Source: Lactarius indigo (taxonomy: Eukaryota > Basidiomycota > Agaricomycetes > Russulales > Russulaceae). Taken from it: a stretch of DNA of 64,000 nt. The notes beneath the pieces are model-generated. The model worked only from the letters and a program-made list of their open reading frames with translations. It made no database searches and had not been told where the DNA came from. A program made the translations under genes and the position numbers. Shown in pieces: positions 1 to 10,843 of the stretch (position 1 is the first letter of the stretch; every line of letters begins with the position of its first letter). The stretch is taken from assembly GCA_025766275.1 (NCBI GenBank), contig JAFKAC010000048.1, forward strand, positions 1-64,000, written 5' to 3'.

Positions 1-172
1 TCACCTTTTCTACCTTACTTAACAACAATATAACCCCCAACTCCACATAGCAAATAGTTCCCTGGTAACAGATGAAGACACAATATAACCCCAATGTATA
101 ATCAATCAATTCCACTCCAGGAGGTCAGATAACAAGACCAGAGAGACCCATACTATATAACTACACTTTAAG
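1..172. other. AT-rich left edge, no gene seen
   Basis: No open frame, repeat or RNA motif that I can support. It leads into the palindromic minisatellite that starts near 173. Confidence 0.5.
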
Positions 173-700
173 TAATGGCCCCGCGTTTGACCATCATGGT
201 CAAATGCGGGCCTCCAAAGTCTATCTGTATCAATGAAGGCCTATGGTCATGTTTGTACTCGAAGTATATGTTTTATTGTATTTCGAGTTGAATGGCATGT
301 CCAGTGTGCCTATACAGGCCCGCGTTTGACCATTATGGACAAACGCGGGCCAAGTAATGGTCCCGCATTTGTCCACCATGGTCAAATGCGGGCCAAGTAA
401 TGGCCCCGCGTTTGACCATGGTGGACAAATGCGGGCCAAGTAATGGCCCCGCGTTTGACCATGGTGGTCCAACGCGGGTCAAGTAATGGTCCCGCATTTG
501 ACCATGATGGTCAAACGCGGGCCAAGTAATGGTCCCGCATTTGACCATGATGGTCAAACGCGGGCCAAGTAACGGCCCCGCGTTTGACCATGATGGTCAA
601 ATGCGGGCCAAGTAACGGCCCCGCGTTTGACCATCATGGTCAAATGCGGGCCAAGTAATGGTCCCACATTTGTCCATGGTGGTCAAATGAAGAGTCATTA
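173..700. repeat. 43-bp palindromic minisatellite
   Basis: One isolated unit lies at about 175-216, and about nine head-to-tail units of 43 bp run from about 318 to 700. Each unit is itself a near-perfect inverted repeat: an arm CCCGCGTTTGACCAT is followed directly by its reverse complement, then the spacer CAAGTAATGG. Units differ mainly at CG/CA (GCG versus GCA) positions and in the central two or three bases, so most copies can still fold as hairpins with G-T pairs. The last unit, near 660-700, is degenerate. Short reading frames through the array only reflect its period. Confidence 0.9.
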
Positions 701-824
701 TTTGGATATACGTGGTAACCCTAAGTCAAATTTCCAATCAGAACCCACTGTGAACCATGAACCTAGTTATAATTCGTCCATATATAATCCCCTCGGGGAT
801 AGATCACGATCGGTGTGCCTGTGC

Positions 825-1121
825 CGGCACTAGGAGAGGTTATGGGGAATCCCCAGGGACAGGAACAGGGGACAGGCGCTCCGCGCCTGTCGGCATGTGC
901 GTAACGATTTAATCTCGATGGGAGATCTTACCCCTTTGAAGTCGCCGCCTTGTTCCCCGTTTCTCACCGGAAGGTAGGCAAACATAATTCTGTGTCCTAT
1001 GTCCAACAGCTTAGCATGGCTGGTATGTACAGAATGTTTGAACAGCGCTTGTCGACCCCTTCGGGGTCGACTGTAGTTAGGTGTTGTTTTCCAGTTAACC
1101 CCCACTTCTAACCTCTCACAG
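825..1121. other. Hairpin-rich tract, possible organelle-type DNA
   Basis: Strong local inverted repeats are visible. One is GACAGGCGC/GCGCCTGTC with a 3-nt loop near 874-894. Another is GTCGACCCC/GGGGTCGAC with a TTC loop near 1050-1070. The minus-strand open frame 830-1234 (134 codons) has no recognisable domain and its composition looks like translated structured RNA or repeat DNA. Dense GC-clustered hairpins are common in fungal mitochondrial intergenic DNA, so a nuclear insertion of organelle DNA is one explanation. That is inference only. Confidence 0.35.
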
Positions 1122-1623
1122 CCCGTGCGGTAGCGAGAGGAAGGTATTAGTAATCGAAAGAAGGCCCTGATGAGCTTAAAAGCGAAAGGGTTAGCACTGG
1201 GTAGCCCCCACTGCTCTTGGCCCTCTTTCGCCAACTCATCAGTTCCAGCACCTCGCTATCGCTCGGTGCTTTGTTACTCCCTCCCTAAACCCGTGTGGTA
1301 GCGAGAGGAAGGTATTAGTAATCGAAAGAAGGCCCTGATGAGCTTAAAAAGCGAAAGGGTTAGCACTGGGTAGCCCCCACTGCTCTTGGCCCTCTTTCGC
1401 CAACTCATCAGTTCCAGCACCTCGCTATCGCTCGGTGCTTTGTTACTCCCTCCCTAAACCCTAAGGTATTAGTAATCGAAAGAAGGCCCTGATGAGCTTA
1501 TAAGCGAAAGGGTTAGCACTGGGTAGCCCCCACTGCTCTTGGCCCTCTTTCGCCAAACTCATCAGTTCCAGCACCTCGCTATCGCTCGGTGCTTTGTTAT
1601 CCCCTCCCTAAACCCTAAACCCT
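1122..1623. repeat. 168-bp tandem repeat, three copies
   Basis: Copies start at about 1122, 1290 and 1461. The third lacks its first about 20 bp. Each copy contains two inverted repeats: GCGAAAGGG paired with CCCTCTTTCGC, and AGCACC paired with GGTGCT around TCGCTATCGCTC. Copies end in CCCTCCCTAAACCC, and the last ends in a short run of CCCTAAA. There are very few differences between copies, so the array is recent. No coding function is visible. Confidence 0.85.
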
Positions 1624-2227
1624 GCTCATATCTGTATTCTTACATCTCTACTACCTACCAAGCTACCTACGCCCATAATTTATGCAGAAAACATTCCAAT
1701 GGGCATGAAGATACCTCAACCGTGAAACACGTGAACACCGATACATGACGCTGGAACTCCTATCGTGACAGAGACGCAGATCGAGGCTTCAACATCACAG
1801 AAGATGGCCTGGACCCGATACTATCACGTAGCTGGCGCCTCAGTGTTCGCTTTCGCGGAACTCATCTGCCTCAGCATTTTTATAGTGTTGTAGGTCACCA
1901 AAAACAAGGAATTCTCACACCGCCCTCTCATGAGAATATTTTCTTTTCTGGGACGCACAGCAACAAATTCTTGATGCAAAAAAAACTTTGAGAAAGTGCT
2001 AGACTGTATTAGCATTCCCATCAAGCTGAACTACGATCCCGTGTCTCCACCCAACACTGGTACGAACGACAAATAAACAATCTGGCGAACACTAAGTGTT
2101 GTTATCTAGATTGTCCCACATAGACATGAGCCGGGGAGTCTCACGAATTTGCAATCCAGTTCCTTCCGAACATCTGCTCTACAACATCAGCAATCTCAAT
2201 TCCAGTATCACAAACTAAAACATACCA
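1624..2227. other. Intergenic, nothing recognised
   Basis: Short open frames only, with no domain, signal peptide or RNA motif that I can support. It lies downstream of the minus-strand peptide gene at 2228-2449. Confidence 0.4.
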
Positions 2228-2449
2228 TTACAATCCTTCAGTGTATTCCCCCGCCAGTTTGTCGACCACCCCCTCGATCACTCTGAGCAGAGCACCTACG
2301 TCAAATAAATCAGCCTCCAAAAAAAGTGGGCATTGGCTCGAGCAGAACGCACCGATAGGACCATCACGACCTTCCAGTGGCTGAGCCACCGGAACGGCAA
2401 GGGCAAATGCAGCAAGAGAAAGTGCGAGGATGGTTCTCATGAACATCAT
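2228..2449 (-). CDS. Small secreted peptide A (54 aa if spliced)
   Basis: The N-terminus has a clear signal peptide (core ILALSLAAFALAV, likely cleavage after about residue 20, before VAQP). A 57-bp intron fits at 2296-2352, with donor GTGCGT and acceptor GACGTAG. Splicing gives exons 2353-2449 and 2228-2295, 165 nt, 54 residues, no cysteine in the mature part, and a short amphipathic C-terminal helix (LLRVIEGVVDKLAG). Left unspliced, the frame stays open and gives 73 residues with two cysteines, so transcript data must decide. The gene at 14438-14655 has the same layout and exactly the same spliced length, with similar leader and AQP-type start of the mature part. The function is unknown; it could be a secreted effector or signalling peptide. 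Another ATG three codons downstream could also be used. Confidence 0.55.
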   Translation of the reverse strand: MMFMRTILALSLAAFALAVPVAQPLEGRDGPIGAFCSSQCPLFLEADLFDVGALLRVIEGVVDKLAGEYTEGL

Positions 2450-3489
2450 TGTTGATAGACTGGTGATAAAGAAGTTGCGGTTGAGGTTGGGGATGAAAAG
2501 GATGCAAGGATAGCCTGGATAGGTGCTTATTCACACCCAATGTCCCATGACTATTCTCTATCGATGGCCGACTAGGACGACGTTGTGACCCAGCTTGAGA
2601 CCCAGTGACTCGGATTGGTAGCTACAGTAGTACATGGCTGAAGTATTCACACCGCACCGATGATCGTAGCGTCGGTACTGGTCAAGCGCGCCGTGGTGCT
2701 AACTTTTGATAGATTACTGTAAGTAAATGCGACGTCTCGCTAAAGGCTTGCGATGACAGAATGCGTGCAGAGATTAGCCGGCACATGACCGATGTTGTCA
2801 ACTATGGACGAACGGCGATCTCATTTCGCATGGGACCGTTCCAGGGGTGTACTCAGCATCGTTCAGCAGAGATATCAGTCTGTCTATTGAATGGTGATCT
2901 ATGTGAGATCTCGAGCACGCAAACGGCTGCTGCTCATGAGGCCTTGAGGACTCAGAGACTCAGAATTCCAAGTTCTTTCGACTCGCAGGCCTTCACAGAA
3001 TTTTAAACCCGATAGTCGAGACATGAGAGAGTTGTTACAGGTTAATGTCGGCGCCTTGCCAGTGATCGGCGCCACGCGCCGTGCTCGCCGTGTTGACATT
3101 AGCACGGTGATGTACCGCTTCGCCGAACCGCTCGTTTGTGAAGTTGTGAACGCATGTGGGCTGTCTGGTTAGTCGCATGTCCGCCAAAGTGTCGGCTTCA
3201 CCTCCGACCCGGTCGGACACACTAATCTTTACAGTAGCCTCTCTTGGCAGGAAACTTCGTAGGAATGAAACCTTTATACCACCGTGCGACGAAGGTCATC
3301 TGCCTCCCCTGATCCGCGTGGAAGAAGACGTCAAAGGGGAGGACATCGTCCTCGGGATTGCTTCTGAATGGGACTCCGAACGCCGACTCCGAAACCTTCC
3401 TGACGCTTCGTGGGGCATCGGAAAGCGGTGCGGGCTAACCGGATGTCGAATATCTGTTCAAGATTCTGTTGCTCATTGAGTCCAAGACT
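2450..3489. other. Intergenic, no gene supported
   Basis: A plus-strand frame at 3156-3479 shows no domain. The right side runs into the P450 relic, and some of this DNA may be its decayed upstream part, but I cannot align it convincingly. Confidence 0.35.
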
Positions 3490-3985
3490 ACATCAGCCAC
3501 GATGATTTATGGGGGAGTGCACGATGGTGTTCCAGAATGCCGAGTCTCCCCAGTGCACCTGCTTTCCCTGTTGAAATGTTGTGCGTCCACGCGCGAGTTA
3601 CCTCGGCGTCGGGCATGGGAAAGGGTTGGACGCGAGGTGTGGTCTCGCATCACGATTATTAGTTACTTTGATATTCGGACATGATACTTGGTCCTTACGA
3701 TGTACTCGAGAACGCTGTATGTGCTCCTGGTAATCCCAGTCGTTTAACTTGGTGTGTCAGCCCGCTGCGTTTTATCATTCCCAAACCAAGCATTCGGCTT
3801 CGGGGAATGACGGTGCCTTGGTCGTTTTTCCACCATCGCGGACGTGTGGTCGACGATGATGGGGGTGCTGACCGCGTCTGAAGTCGTACCCACCATGGGC
3901 GGTCCTCTCGAGGAAAGGGATTCCGAGTCGTATCGTGCGTCCCCTCGCTTACTGTTCCGCGAAACGAACAAAAGCTGGTGGACAG
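3490..3985 (+). pseudogene. Cytochrome P450 relic, C-terminal part
   Basis: Read on the plus strand, 3785-3985 matches the C-terminus of the two P450 copies that lie on the minus strand. The haem-loop stretch reads NQAFGFGE-stop-RCLGRF where the intact copy has NQAFGFGARQCPGR. It is followed by a recognisable WSTMMGVLTA segment and a GPLEERDS segment aligning to GPPEEIYS. Further upstream, near 3502-3525, MIYGGVHDGV resembles the DIYGGYYIPAG stretch of the intact gene. An in-frame stop within the haem signature and many substitutions show it is dead. It is the only P450 sequence here on the plus strand, so it is an inverted older copy. Confidence 0.6.
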
Positions 3986-4515
3986 TCAATCGTAAGTATG
4001 CAAAGCCTCTCTGTTGTGAGATACGGCTGCGCTCCGAGGCAGGGGCGTCGCCGGTGCGGGCCATTGAGAGTGAAGTATGAGATGATGGACTCTTCGCCTG
4101 TGACACTGCTTGTTGTCGTAGATTCTGCTAGACGTCCACGCCTTTCCGCTATTATAAAGATTGGTTCTGACTTGAGGACGCTCAGCCAAAGCCTCCAGGG
4201 CGTGGCGCGACTCAGACACTCAAGTATCATTGGTGAGCCGACAGAAAAACAAGAAAGGTATCTAATTGTTGTGGTAGAAAAGCTTACCGAATTTCTGCAA
4301 TACAAGTTTGTCAAATCACCACCGAGCTTGTTGACATCTACAGCGAACGAAAAAGGTCGAAGCCTTAAAAACATATCTGACAGTGAACCATCGACGTTGT
4401 CAGTACGACACTGCGGCAAACGATAGCGATCGCATACTTCGCTCTCCGTTTCCCGCACCAACGACGCCGCTGCGTCCGAACGTGGTCGAATATAGCATGG
4501 AACGGCTTTGGATAC

Positions 4516-6531
4516 CTAAAATCGACCGAGTATCAGCATTTCCTTCGTCTCGCAGAACGAGAGGGGAAGCGGCGCGGCGTACGACACAATTCCCGATGAA
4601 TAACCCTCCTCTGGCGGACCGTCTTCGGTAGGTGCGATGTCGGACGTGGCCAGTATTCCCACTATGTTCGACCACATACTGGCGCGGGCAAAGAGTCGAC
4701 CAGGACAGTGCCGCGCGCCGAAACCGAACGCTTGGGTTGGGAAAGCGGGAGCGCCTGGGGAGAGCCAGCGTTCAGGGTAGAAGCGGTCTGGCTCCGGGAA
4801 GACTGCAGGGTCGTGCATCATTCCACTGAGAATACGTCATTGCGGTCGGAAGAAGGGTTTTCGTTAGAGATATACCATACGTTTGGTATAATTGTCGAGC
4901 CCGCGGGGATGTAATACCCATCGTAGACGTCGCTCTTCGTGACCTTGTGTGGCACAGCTGGGAAAGTAGTCCTGTTATTATTACCTGGACCGGGAGTGGT
5001 GTGTGGGTAGGAACACACCCAACGGAGTGAGGATGCCAGCGCAAAACCTCCTTGAATACTGCTTCGACATAAGGAAGCTCGTCTTGGTCCGAAATTTCCG
5101 GAAGCAGCGAATTGCCAATTAACTGATCAATCTTAGCTTGCGCCTTGCGCTGCACATCCGGGTACAGTGTCATCGCCAGCACGAATGTCTCAAGTGCAGA
5201 GACCGTCTGTTTGAACTATATTATCCGTGAGATCATGTATCCGGATAGTCAACTTGAACGCACCGTATCAACACCACCCAATACATCGTCCCCAGAACAG
5301 CCTTTGCAACCCACAGGTCTTCCTCGATTGAATTCTCGCCAAGTTTCGATATAACATTTGCGGAGACTGAGGGAGTGGCTGTTCCGGATGCCTAAGTAAA
5401 AGAATCTCAGCATTATGAACAACGAGACATCTGAAAGAGCACTCACCAATTCTCTCTTCACTTTATCTCTACAGCACCGACGACCATAGGGTAACATTCC
5501 TGCGCATAGCGCTTGAAACGGGCGCCTGGAAACCAGGTTGGCATTTTGATCACTATCCAACTATCCATCAGTTTTCAGGTTTCGCGATAACGTAGCGGCA
5601 AATAGTACACCAGGGAACCAAGTCAAGATGTGTAGCCTCCTTGGTCGTACCGAAGGCGAAAGACTGCATCATCCTTTCTGCACTCGCCACATATGGGTCA
5701 TTCTCTGGGAGCACATTGATCCCATAGGCAATTGATAGGATGACTTGTCCGGCCATACTTTGTCGTAAAATCAACAAACAGCCAGAGAGAAGGATAGGAT
5801 AGCAGAACTGACTGCCTGAGGTGCTGAACGAAGCTATCCGGAGAAGAAAGTAGATTGCGAAGAAGGCGATGGACGGCTCGTCGTTCGAGCGGTTGGTATG
5901 CCTCGAGGTCGACGGGACGAAAGTTTGCCCAAAATTCACAACGCGAGTGGCGCCAAGCAGGCCCGTAAGGTTCCAAGGCAATATTGAAGTCCATTCCAAA
6001 GCTTGAAGCAATGATTAGAACATGGAAGGATACCACTAAGAAAGCTTCAGACGTACAGATCCTGCATTACGACTTTTTTTGGTCTGAGAAGCGCATTAGA
6101 CCCAGCCATTGACAGAACCAGCTGTCCCTCCTACCTATCGGAATAGATCGATGAGCGCTTATCAAGCAACTCGTTCGCGGATTTTATCGAGTTGAGGATA
6201 ACTATATGCGACCCCATTACATCGACATGTATAACGTCGGAGCCTAACCAACGCCAATTAGTTCAAGTTGGACAAGGGAGATGAATACGGAGAGTATGAA
6301 CAAGACGTTCATACCGTATTTTTCAGACCACTTCTTGTAAGTAACCCATTCCTCTCGTGAGGGCATGCTGAATAGATTGCCAACGATCGGGAGACGGCTA
6401 GGTCCTGGTGGGTATGGGCGTTTATGCCTGCGGGTATGCACCACAAATAGTCCCAAGCTGCAGAAACCGACCACAGCAGCAAGAATAATGTCATGATGAG
6501 CGTGAATGAGCGTCATGAAGGATATACTCAT
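4516..6531 (-). pseudogene. Cytochrome P450, frameshifted paralogue
   Basis: Same exon plan as the P450 at 8842-10843. It has the N-terminal membrane anchor, proline-rich hinge PYPPGPSRLP, K-helix KEVLRW, PERW motif and haem loop FGFGARHCPGR with its cysteine. Two lesions are visible relative to the intact copy. A 10-nt deletion near 5470 follows GCTGTA and leads into TGA four codons later. A 1-nt deletion in the T run before the I-helix, near 5287, removes the frame of GGVDT. The deletions sum to 11 nt, so the frame is not restored. The tryptophan at one splice junction is also cysteine here. The start chosen is MSISFM at 6531; MTLIHAHHD at 6516 is possible. 3' flanking DNA is shared with the intact copy, so the duplication included flanks. 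Confidence 0.75.
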
Positions 6532-6926
6532 TGCCTTCTTTCTTTTATCGTGAGGCGGCCCTCAAGAAAGCGCTCGTCGTGAGCAAAAGGCAGCAATGAC
6601 GCATCTCATCGGACATGTGTCCACGCAGAAATGAGGTGGTCAATAGCACTGGATGGAAAGCTGCCTTCCTTTTCCAGCCACGGCGAATATGAGCGGTCAA
6701 CGGAGTAGTTCAAGGACGCGCAGTGAAGACGTAAAGCAATAGGAATTAAACATAATATCACAGCGTGCTTGTTCTATCTCCATTTTCCACGGGAGTTTGC
6801 AACTGATGTTCAACGAAGGGTCGGGGGAAGAGCAGCAGGTCATCCGGTCCAGAATGAACGAACGTGTTGGTTCTCAGCCAGCCTTCCAATCCAAAGTCCG
6901 ATCGCGTAATCTCATCTTCGTTTGTC
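6532..6926. other. Divergent promoter region, P450 relic and phosphatase
   Basis: Holds the 5' flanks of the minus-strand P450 pseudogene and the plus-strand inositol monophosphatase gene. No TATA box or repeat stands out. Confidence 0.4.
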
Positions 6927-8365
6927 ATGTCAGGCCCGCTCGGTCCCACAGAGCTACAAGAGATCCTTGCGTTCACGACTGAGCTCTCGCGAAAAGCAGG
7001 CGCACTCATACTCGAGGGCTCGCACGCGATCCAACGCGCGGGTACAGGGAGTGTCGGCGAGAAGAAGAACGCGGTCGACCTCGTCACAGAGTACGACGTT
7101 AAAGTCGAGGAGCTCGTCCGGCGCGAGATCGCGGGTGCATACCCCCATTTCCAATTGTAATGTATCGTTCTGGCTATCCGAACCTGCCGATGGCTGAGAA
7201 TTGAACGTGTTCTCGTTAATCGTTTTGTGCGCGCAGCATCGGCGAAGAGTCCTACTCTGCAGGAACCCGCCCACCCCTCACGGATGCCCCGACGTTCTGC
7301 GTCGACCCCATCGGTACGCAGTCCTTATACGCACGGTGCATCCCCACCTGACCAAGAGGCGATCGTTCAATCGCGCTTCCTTCCCGACCTCGGCGGGACC
7401 CGCCAACCCCCGCACCGCAGACGGGACGACCAACTTTGTGCACGGCTTTCCCTACGCGTGCATCTCACTAGGCCTGATCGACCAGCGCGCCCCAGTCCTC
7501 GGCGTGATCTACAACCCCTTCCTCGACCATCTCTACACCGGCGTGCGCGGCGCCGGCTCTTTCCTACACACGCACACGCAGCCGCAGCCGCAACGCCTTC
7601 CGCTTGCACCGGCGGCCGCGCGTCCTCTGCCCAGCCTCGGAGGCGCACTCATCGCCGTCGAATGGGGCTCGGATCGCGCACAAGAGCCGATACGCGCCAA
7701 GGCCCAAAGCTTTTCCCGGCTTGCGGGTGCGCCACCAAACGGCGTAATGGCGCACTCGCTGCGCTCCGTCGGAAGCGCCGCGCTGAATTTTGCGCTCGTC
7801 GCGCAGGGGGCGCTGGACGCGTACTGGTCCGTGTCGCGTTCTTCCTTTCTTCGACTGATTTTGGACTGATTCGCGCGTAAATGGCCTGCAGGGAGATCGG
7901 ATGCTGGTACGTCCCTTCCCAATTCTCCCTCTTTTTGGGATGTATGCTCAACATCGATTACTGTTCATGCTTACAGGCCGTGGGACGTATGCGTGCGTAC
8001 ATACACCTCACCCCATATCCACGTGCGATCGTTGACGCCGATTGAATCGACCGGTTTGAATCTTACAGGCGGGCATCGTGATCGCGCAAGAGGCTGGCAG
8101 CTTCGTCACGGGCTCCAAGGCCGCGCCGCACGATGGCGTGGTAACCGAGGCGATCCTGACGGGCCGACGCTTCCTCGTCATCCGCGGCGTGGCCGGAACA
8201 CCTGTGCGTACTGTTTGATTACATCTGATATGTACGCCACTCATATGTATGCGTGTACGCACGCGGGATTTTTCTCCCGAGAAGGAAGAGAGCAGCCTCG
8301 ACGTGCAGAAACGCCTCGCGAGGGAATTCTATGATACCGTCGAGGACATCCCGCTCGACGAGTGA
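6927..8365 (+). CDS. Inositol monophosphatase-family phosphatase
   Basis: Predicted to hydrolyse myo-inositol-1-phosphate, a Mg-dependent step of inositol synthesis and recycling in the cytosol; family members can also act on related sugar phosphates. Seven exons (6927-7156, 7237-7313, 7421-7826, 7892-7906, 7977-7992, 8069-8203, 8282-8365) sum to 963 nt and give 320 residues, close to the usual family length of about 280-320. Both signature motifs are complete only after splicing: FIGEES, then DPIDGTTNF (motif 1, metal-binding aspartates), then WPWDVCAGIVIAQEAG (motif 2). The last motif is assembled from two consecutive micro-exons of 15 and 16 nt. The start at MSGPLGP gives the normal family N-terminus. 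The gene sits between two P450 copies but shows no damage and no obvious metabolic link to them. Confidence 0.9.
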
Positions 8366-8841
8366 ACGCAAATCCACAAACTCAATGTAAGAATAGGTCA
8401 GGTCAGGTCAGAGCAGTGAACGAACTTGTAGAGGCTGCTATACTCCTTGCCGATGTTTTGAAGGACGGTGGGAACGGCATTCGCCTGGTAACTTGGCTCG
8501 GACGTGGAATTACATGTCCCAAACGTTTCAGCTTTATGTACATAGAGAAGACCCTCACAAATACGCGCTATCCACATTACCGGTATCGGGATAACGAAAT
8601 CTCACCCCGCACGCTGTCAGAGGCTGGCCATGGAAAATAATTTTCACCCCTCTGACACAACCATCAGTCATTGATATCAACAGTCAAAACGTTGAGAGCC
8701 ATACGACAGACCTAGAGCGCCACACGTCACAACGTTATCCCTCAGTCTCGGTAGCCCGCACCAACGACGCAGCTGCCATTGAACGCGGTCGAATGTAGCA
8801 CCGGAATGGCACGGGGTACCTATGGTGTGATCAATTGTCCG
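8366..8841. other. Convergent intergenic region
   Basis: Lies between the stop codons of the phosphatase and P450 genes. The part at about 8750-8841 is similar to DNA 3' of the P450 pseudogene (near 4456-4515), for example CCCGCACCAACGACGC and GGTCGAAT, which marks the edge of the P450 duplication. Confidence 0.5.
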
Positions 8842-10843
8842 TCAGTTTTTTTTGTTCGGAACTGGAGCGGAAGCGGCGTACGAGAGAAATCCCGACGAAT
8901 ATATCTCCTCAGGAGGACCGTCCTCAGTGGGCTTGATGTCGAACGCGGCCAATATTCCCACCATGGTAGACCACATGCTTGCGCGGGCAAGGAAACGACC
9001 CGGGCACTGTCGCGCCCCGAAGCCGAACGCTTGATTGGGGAAAGTAGGCGCACCAGGAGAAAGCCAGCGTTCGGGATCGAACCGGCCCGGCTCTGCGAAC
9101 ACCGCAGGATCGTGCAGCATCGCCCTGGGAAATCATCGTACGTATTGAAAGGAAGGGAAATGTCCAAGAGGAGGCGTACCAGGCGTTCGCTATAACCATC
9201 GAACCCGCAGGGATGTAGTACCCCCCATAGATGTCACTCTCCGTGACCCTGTGTGGGATAGCTAAAAAAAAAAAAAAGTGACCCTGTTACCACCGCCCGC
9301 GCCAGGAATAATATATGGACAGAAACACACCCAGCGGGGTAACTGGATGCCAGCGCAAGACCTCCTTAAGTACTGCTTCGACATACGGAAGCTCGTCTTG
9401 ATCCCAAAATTCAGGAAGCCGCGAATCCCCGATAAGCTGATCGATCTCAGCTTGCGCCTTGCGCTGCACGTCTGGGTACAGTGTCATTGCCAACACGAAT
9501 GTCTCCAGTGCAAAGATTGTCTATGTGCAACATCTTGGCCGTGCGATCACGTATCCGGGTAGTTAGCTTGAACGCACCGTATCAACACCACCCAAATATA
9601 TCGTCCCTGGGACAGCCTTTGCAACCCATAGGTCTTCCTCGGTTGAATTCTCGTCAAGTCTCGATATAATATTTGCAGCAACTGAGGGAGTAGCTGCTCC
9701 AGAGGCCTAAGTAAAAGAATCTCAGCATTATGAGCAACAAAACACCTGAAAAAAAAGACACCCACCAATTCTCTCTTCACTTTATCGTATGGAGTCATTA
9801 CAGCACCAGCGACAATAGGGTACCATTCCTGCGCATAGCGCTTGAAACGGGCGCCTGGAAAGCAACTCGGCATTTTGATCACTGCCCAACTTATCTATCA
9901 ATTTTCAGAATTCCAGATTAAGTGACAGTAAATACGCCAGGGGATAGTGTCCAGAAGCGTAGCCTCCCTGCTTGTGCCGATAGCGACAGATTGGGACAGC
10001 CTTTCTGCATCCGCTATATATGGGTCATTCTCTGGGAGCACATCGATCCCATAGGTAATTGAGAGGATGACTTGTCCAGCCATACTTTGCCGTAAAGTCA
10101 AAAAACAACCTTGGATGGACTAGGATAGCACGACTGACTGCCTGAAGTGCTGGACGAAGTTATCCGGAGAAGAAAGGAGGTTGCGAAGAAGGCGATGGAC
10201 GGCTCGCTGTTCGATCGGTTGGTAAGCCTCGAGAGCAGCGGGACGAAAGTTTTCTCGAAGTTCACGGCGCGAGTGACGCCATGCAGACCCGTACGGTGTC
10301 AAGGCAATATTGTAGTCCATTCCGAAGCTAAAAGTGTCAGTGGTGGTCAGAATATCGTCAAGTACTAGCTCATAAGACTTTTGACATACAGCTCTTGCAT
10401 CACGGTCAGATGTGGTCTGAAAAATTACATGAGACTAGTCAATAATAGAGCGATTCTGTCATTCCACTCTCTTACCTATCGGAATATATAGAGAATCGCT
10501 TGTCGAGTAAATCGTTCGCGGATTTCATCGAGTTGAGAATGAAAGTATGGGCCCCCATCACATCGACATGAATAACGTCAGAGCCTACTCAAGGCCAGTT
10601 GGTAAGAACAGACGGGAACGAGGGGTATACAGGTCGCATCATACCGAATTCTTCAGACCACTTTCGGTAAGTAACCCACTCCTCTCGCGAGGGAATGCTG
10701 AATAGGTTGCCAATGATCGGGAGTCGCTTGGGTCCCGGCGGATAAGGTAGACGACGCTTGCCGGCGCGCGTTACGAGTAATACCAAGCCACTGAATCCCA
10801 CTACGACAGCAACGAGCAGGTCATATCGAGTGAGAATGAACAT
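8842..10843 (-). CDS. Cytochrome P450 monooxygenase, intact
   Basis: Haem-thiolate monooxygenase, predicted ER-anchored, of the multi-gene E-class group often labelled O-methylsterigmatocystin oxidoreductase-like in basidiomycetes; the substrate is unknown. I can assemble ten exons with no frame break. In order: N-terminal transmembrane anchor (about residues 5-23), hinge PYPPGPKRLPIIGN, C-helix region WRHSRRELR, I-helix GGVDTT (completed by splicing), K-helix KEVLRW, PERW, and haem loop FGFGARQCPGR with the cysteine ligand. Length is about 500 residues, usual for the family. The C-terminal tail after the haem loop is short and ends in a lysine/asparagine-rich stretch. The start at 10843 (MFILTRYD) places the anchor normally. 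A close, frameshifted copy lies at 4516-6531 and an older inverted relic at 3490-3985, so this is a small decaying P450 cluster. Confidence 0.88.

Noticed and set aside
318..700. CRISPR-like array
   Set aside because: Units are contiguous palindromes with an almost constant 12-bp spacer, not repeats separated by unique spacers. The surrounding genes are eukaryotic and intron-bearing.
830..1234. 134-codon minus-strand gene
   Set aside because: No domain or start context; it runs through hairpins and into the 168-bp repeat, so it is best explained by repeat composition.
1600..1625. Telomere (CCCTAAA repeats)
   Set aside because: Only two or three short units at the end of the 168-bp repeats. 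Basidiomycete telomeres are expected to be long TTAGGG arrays.
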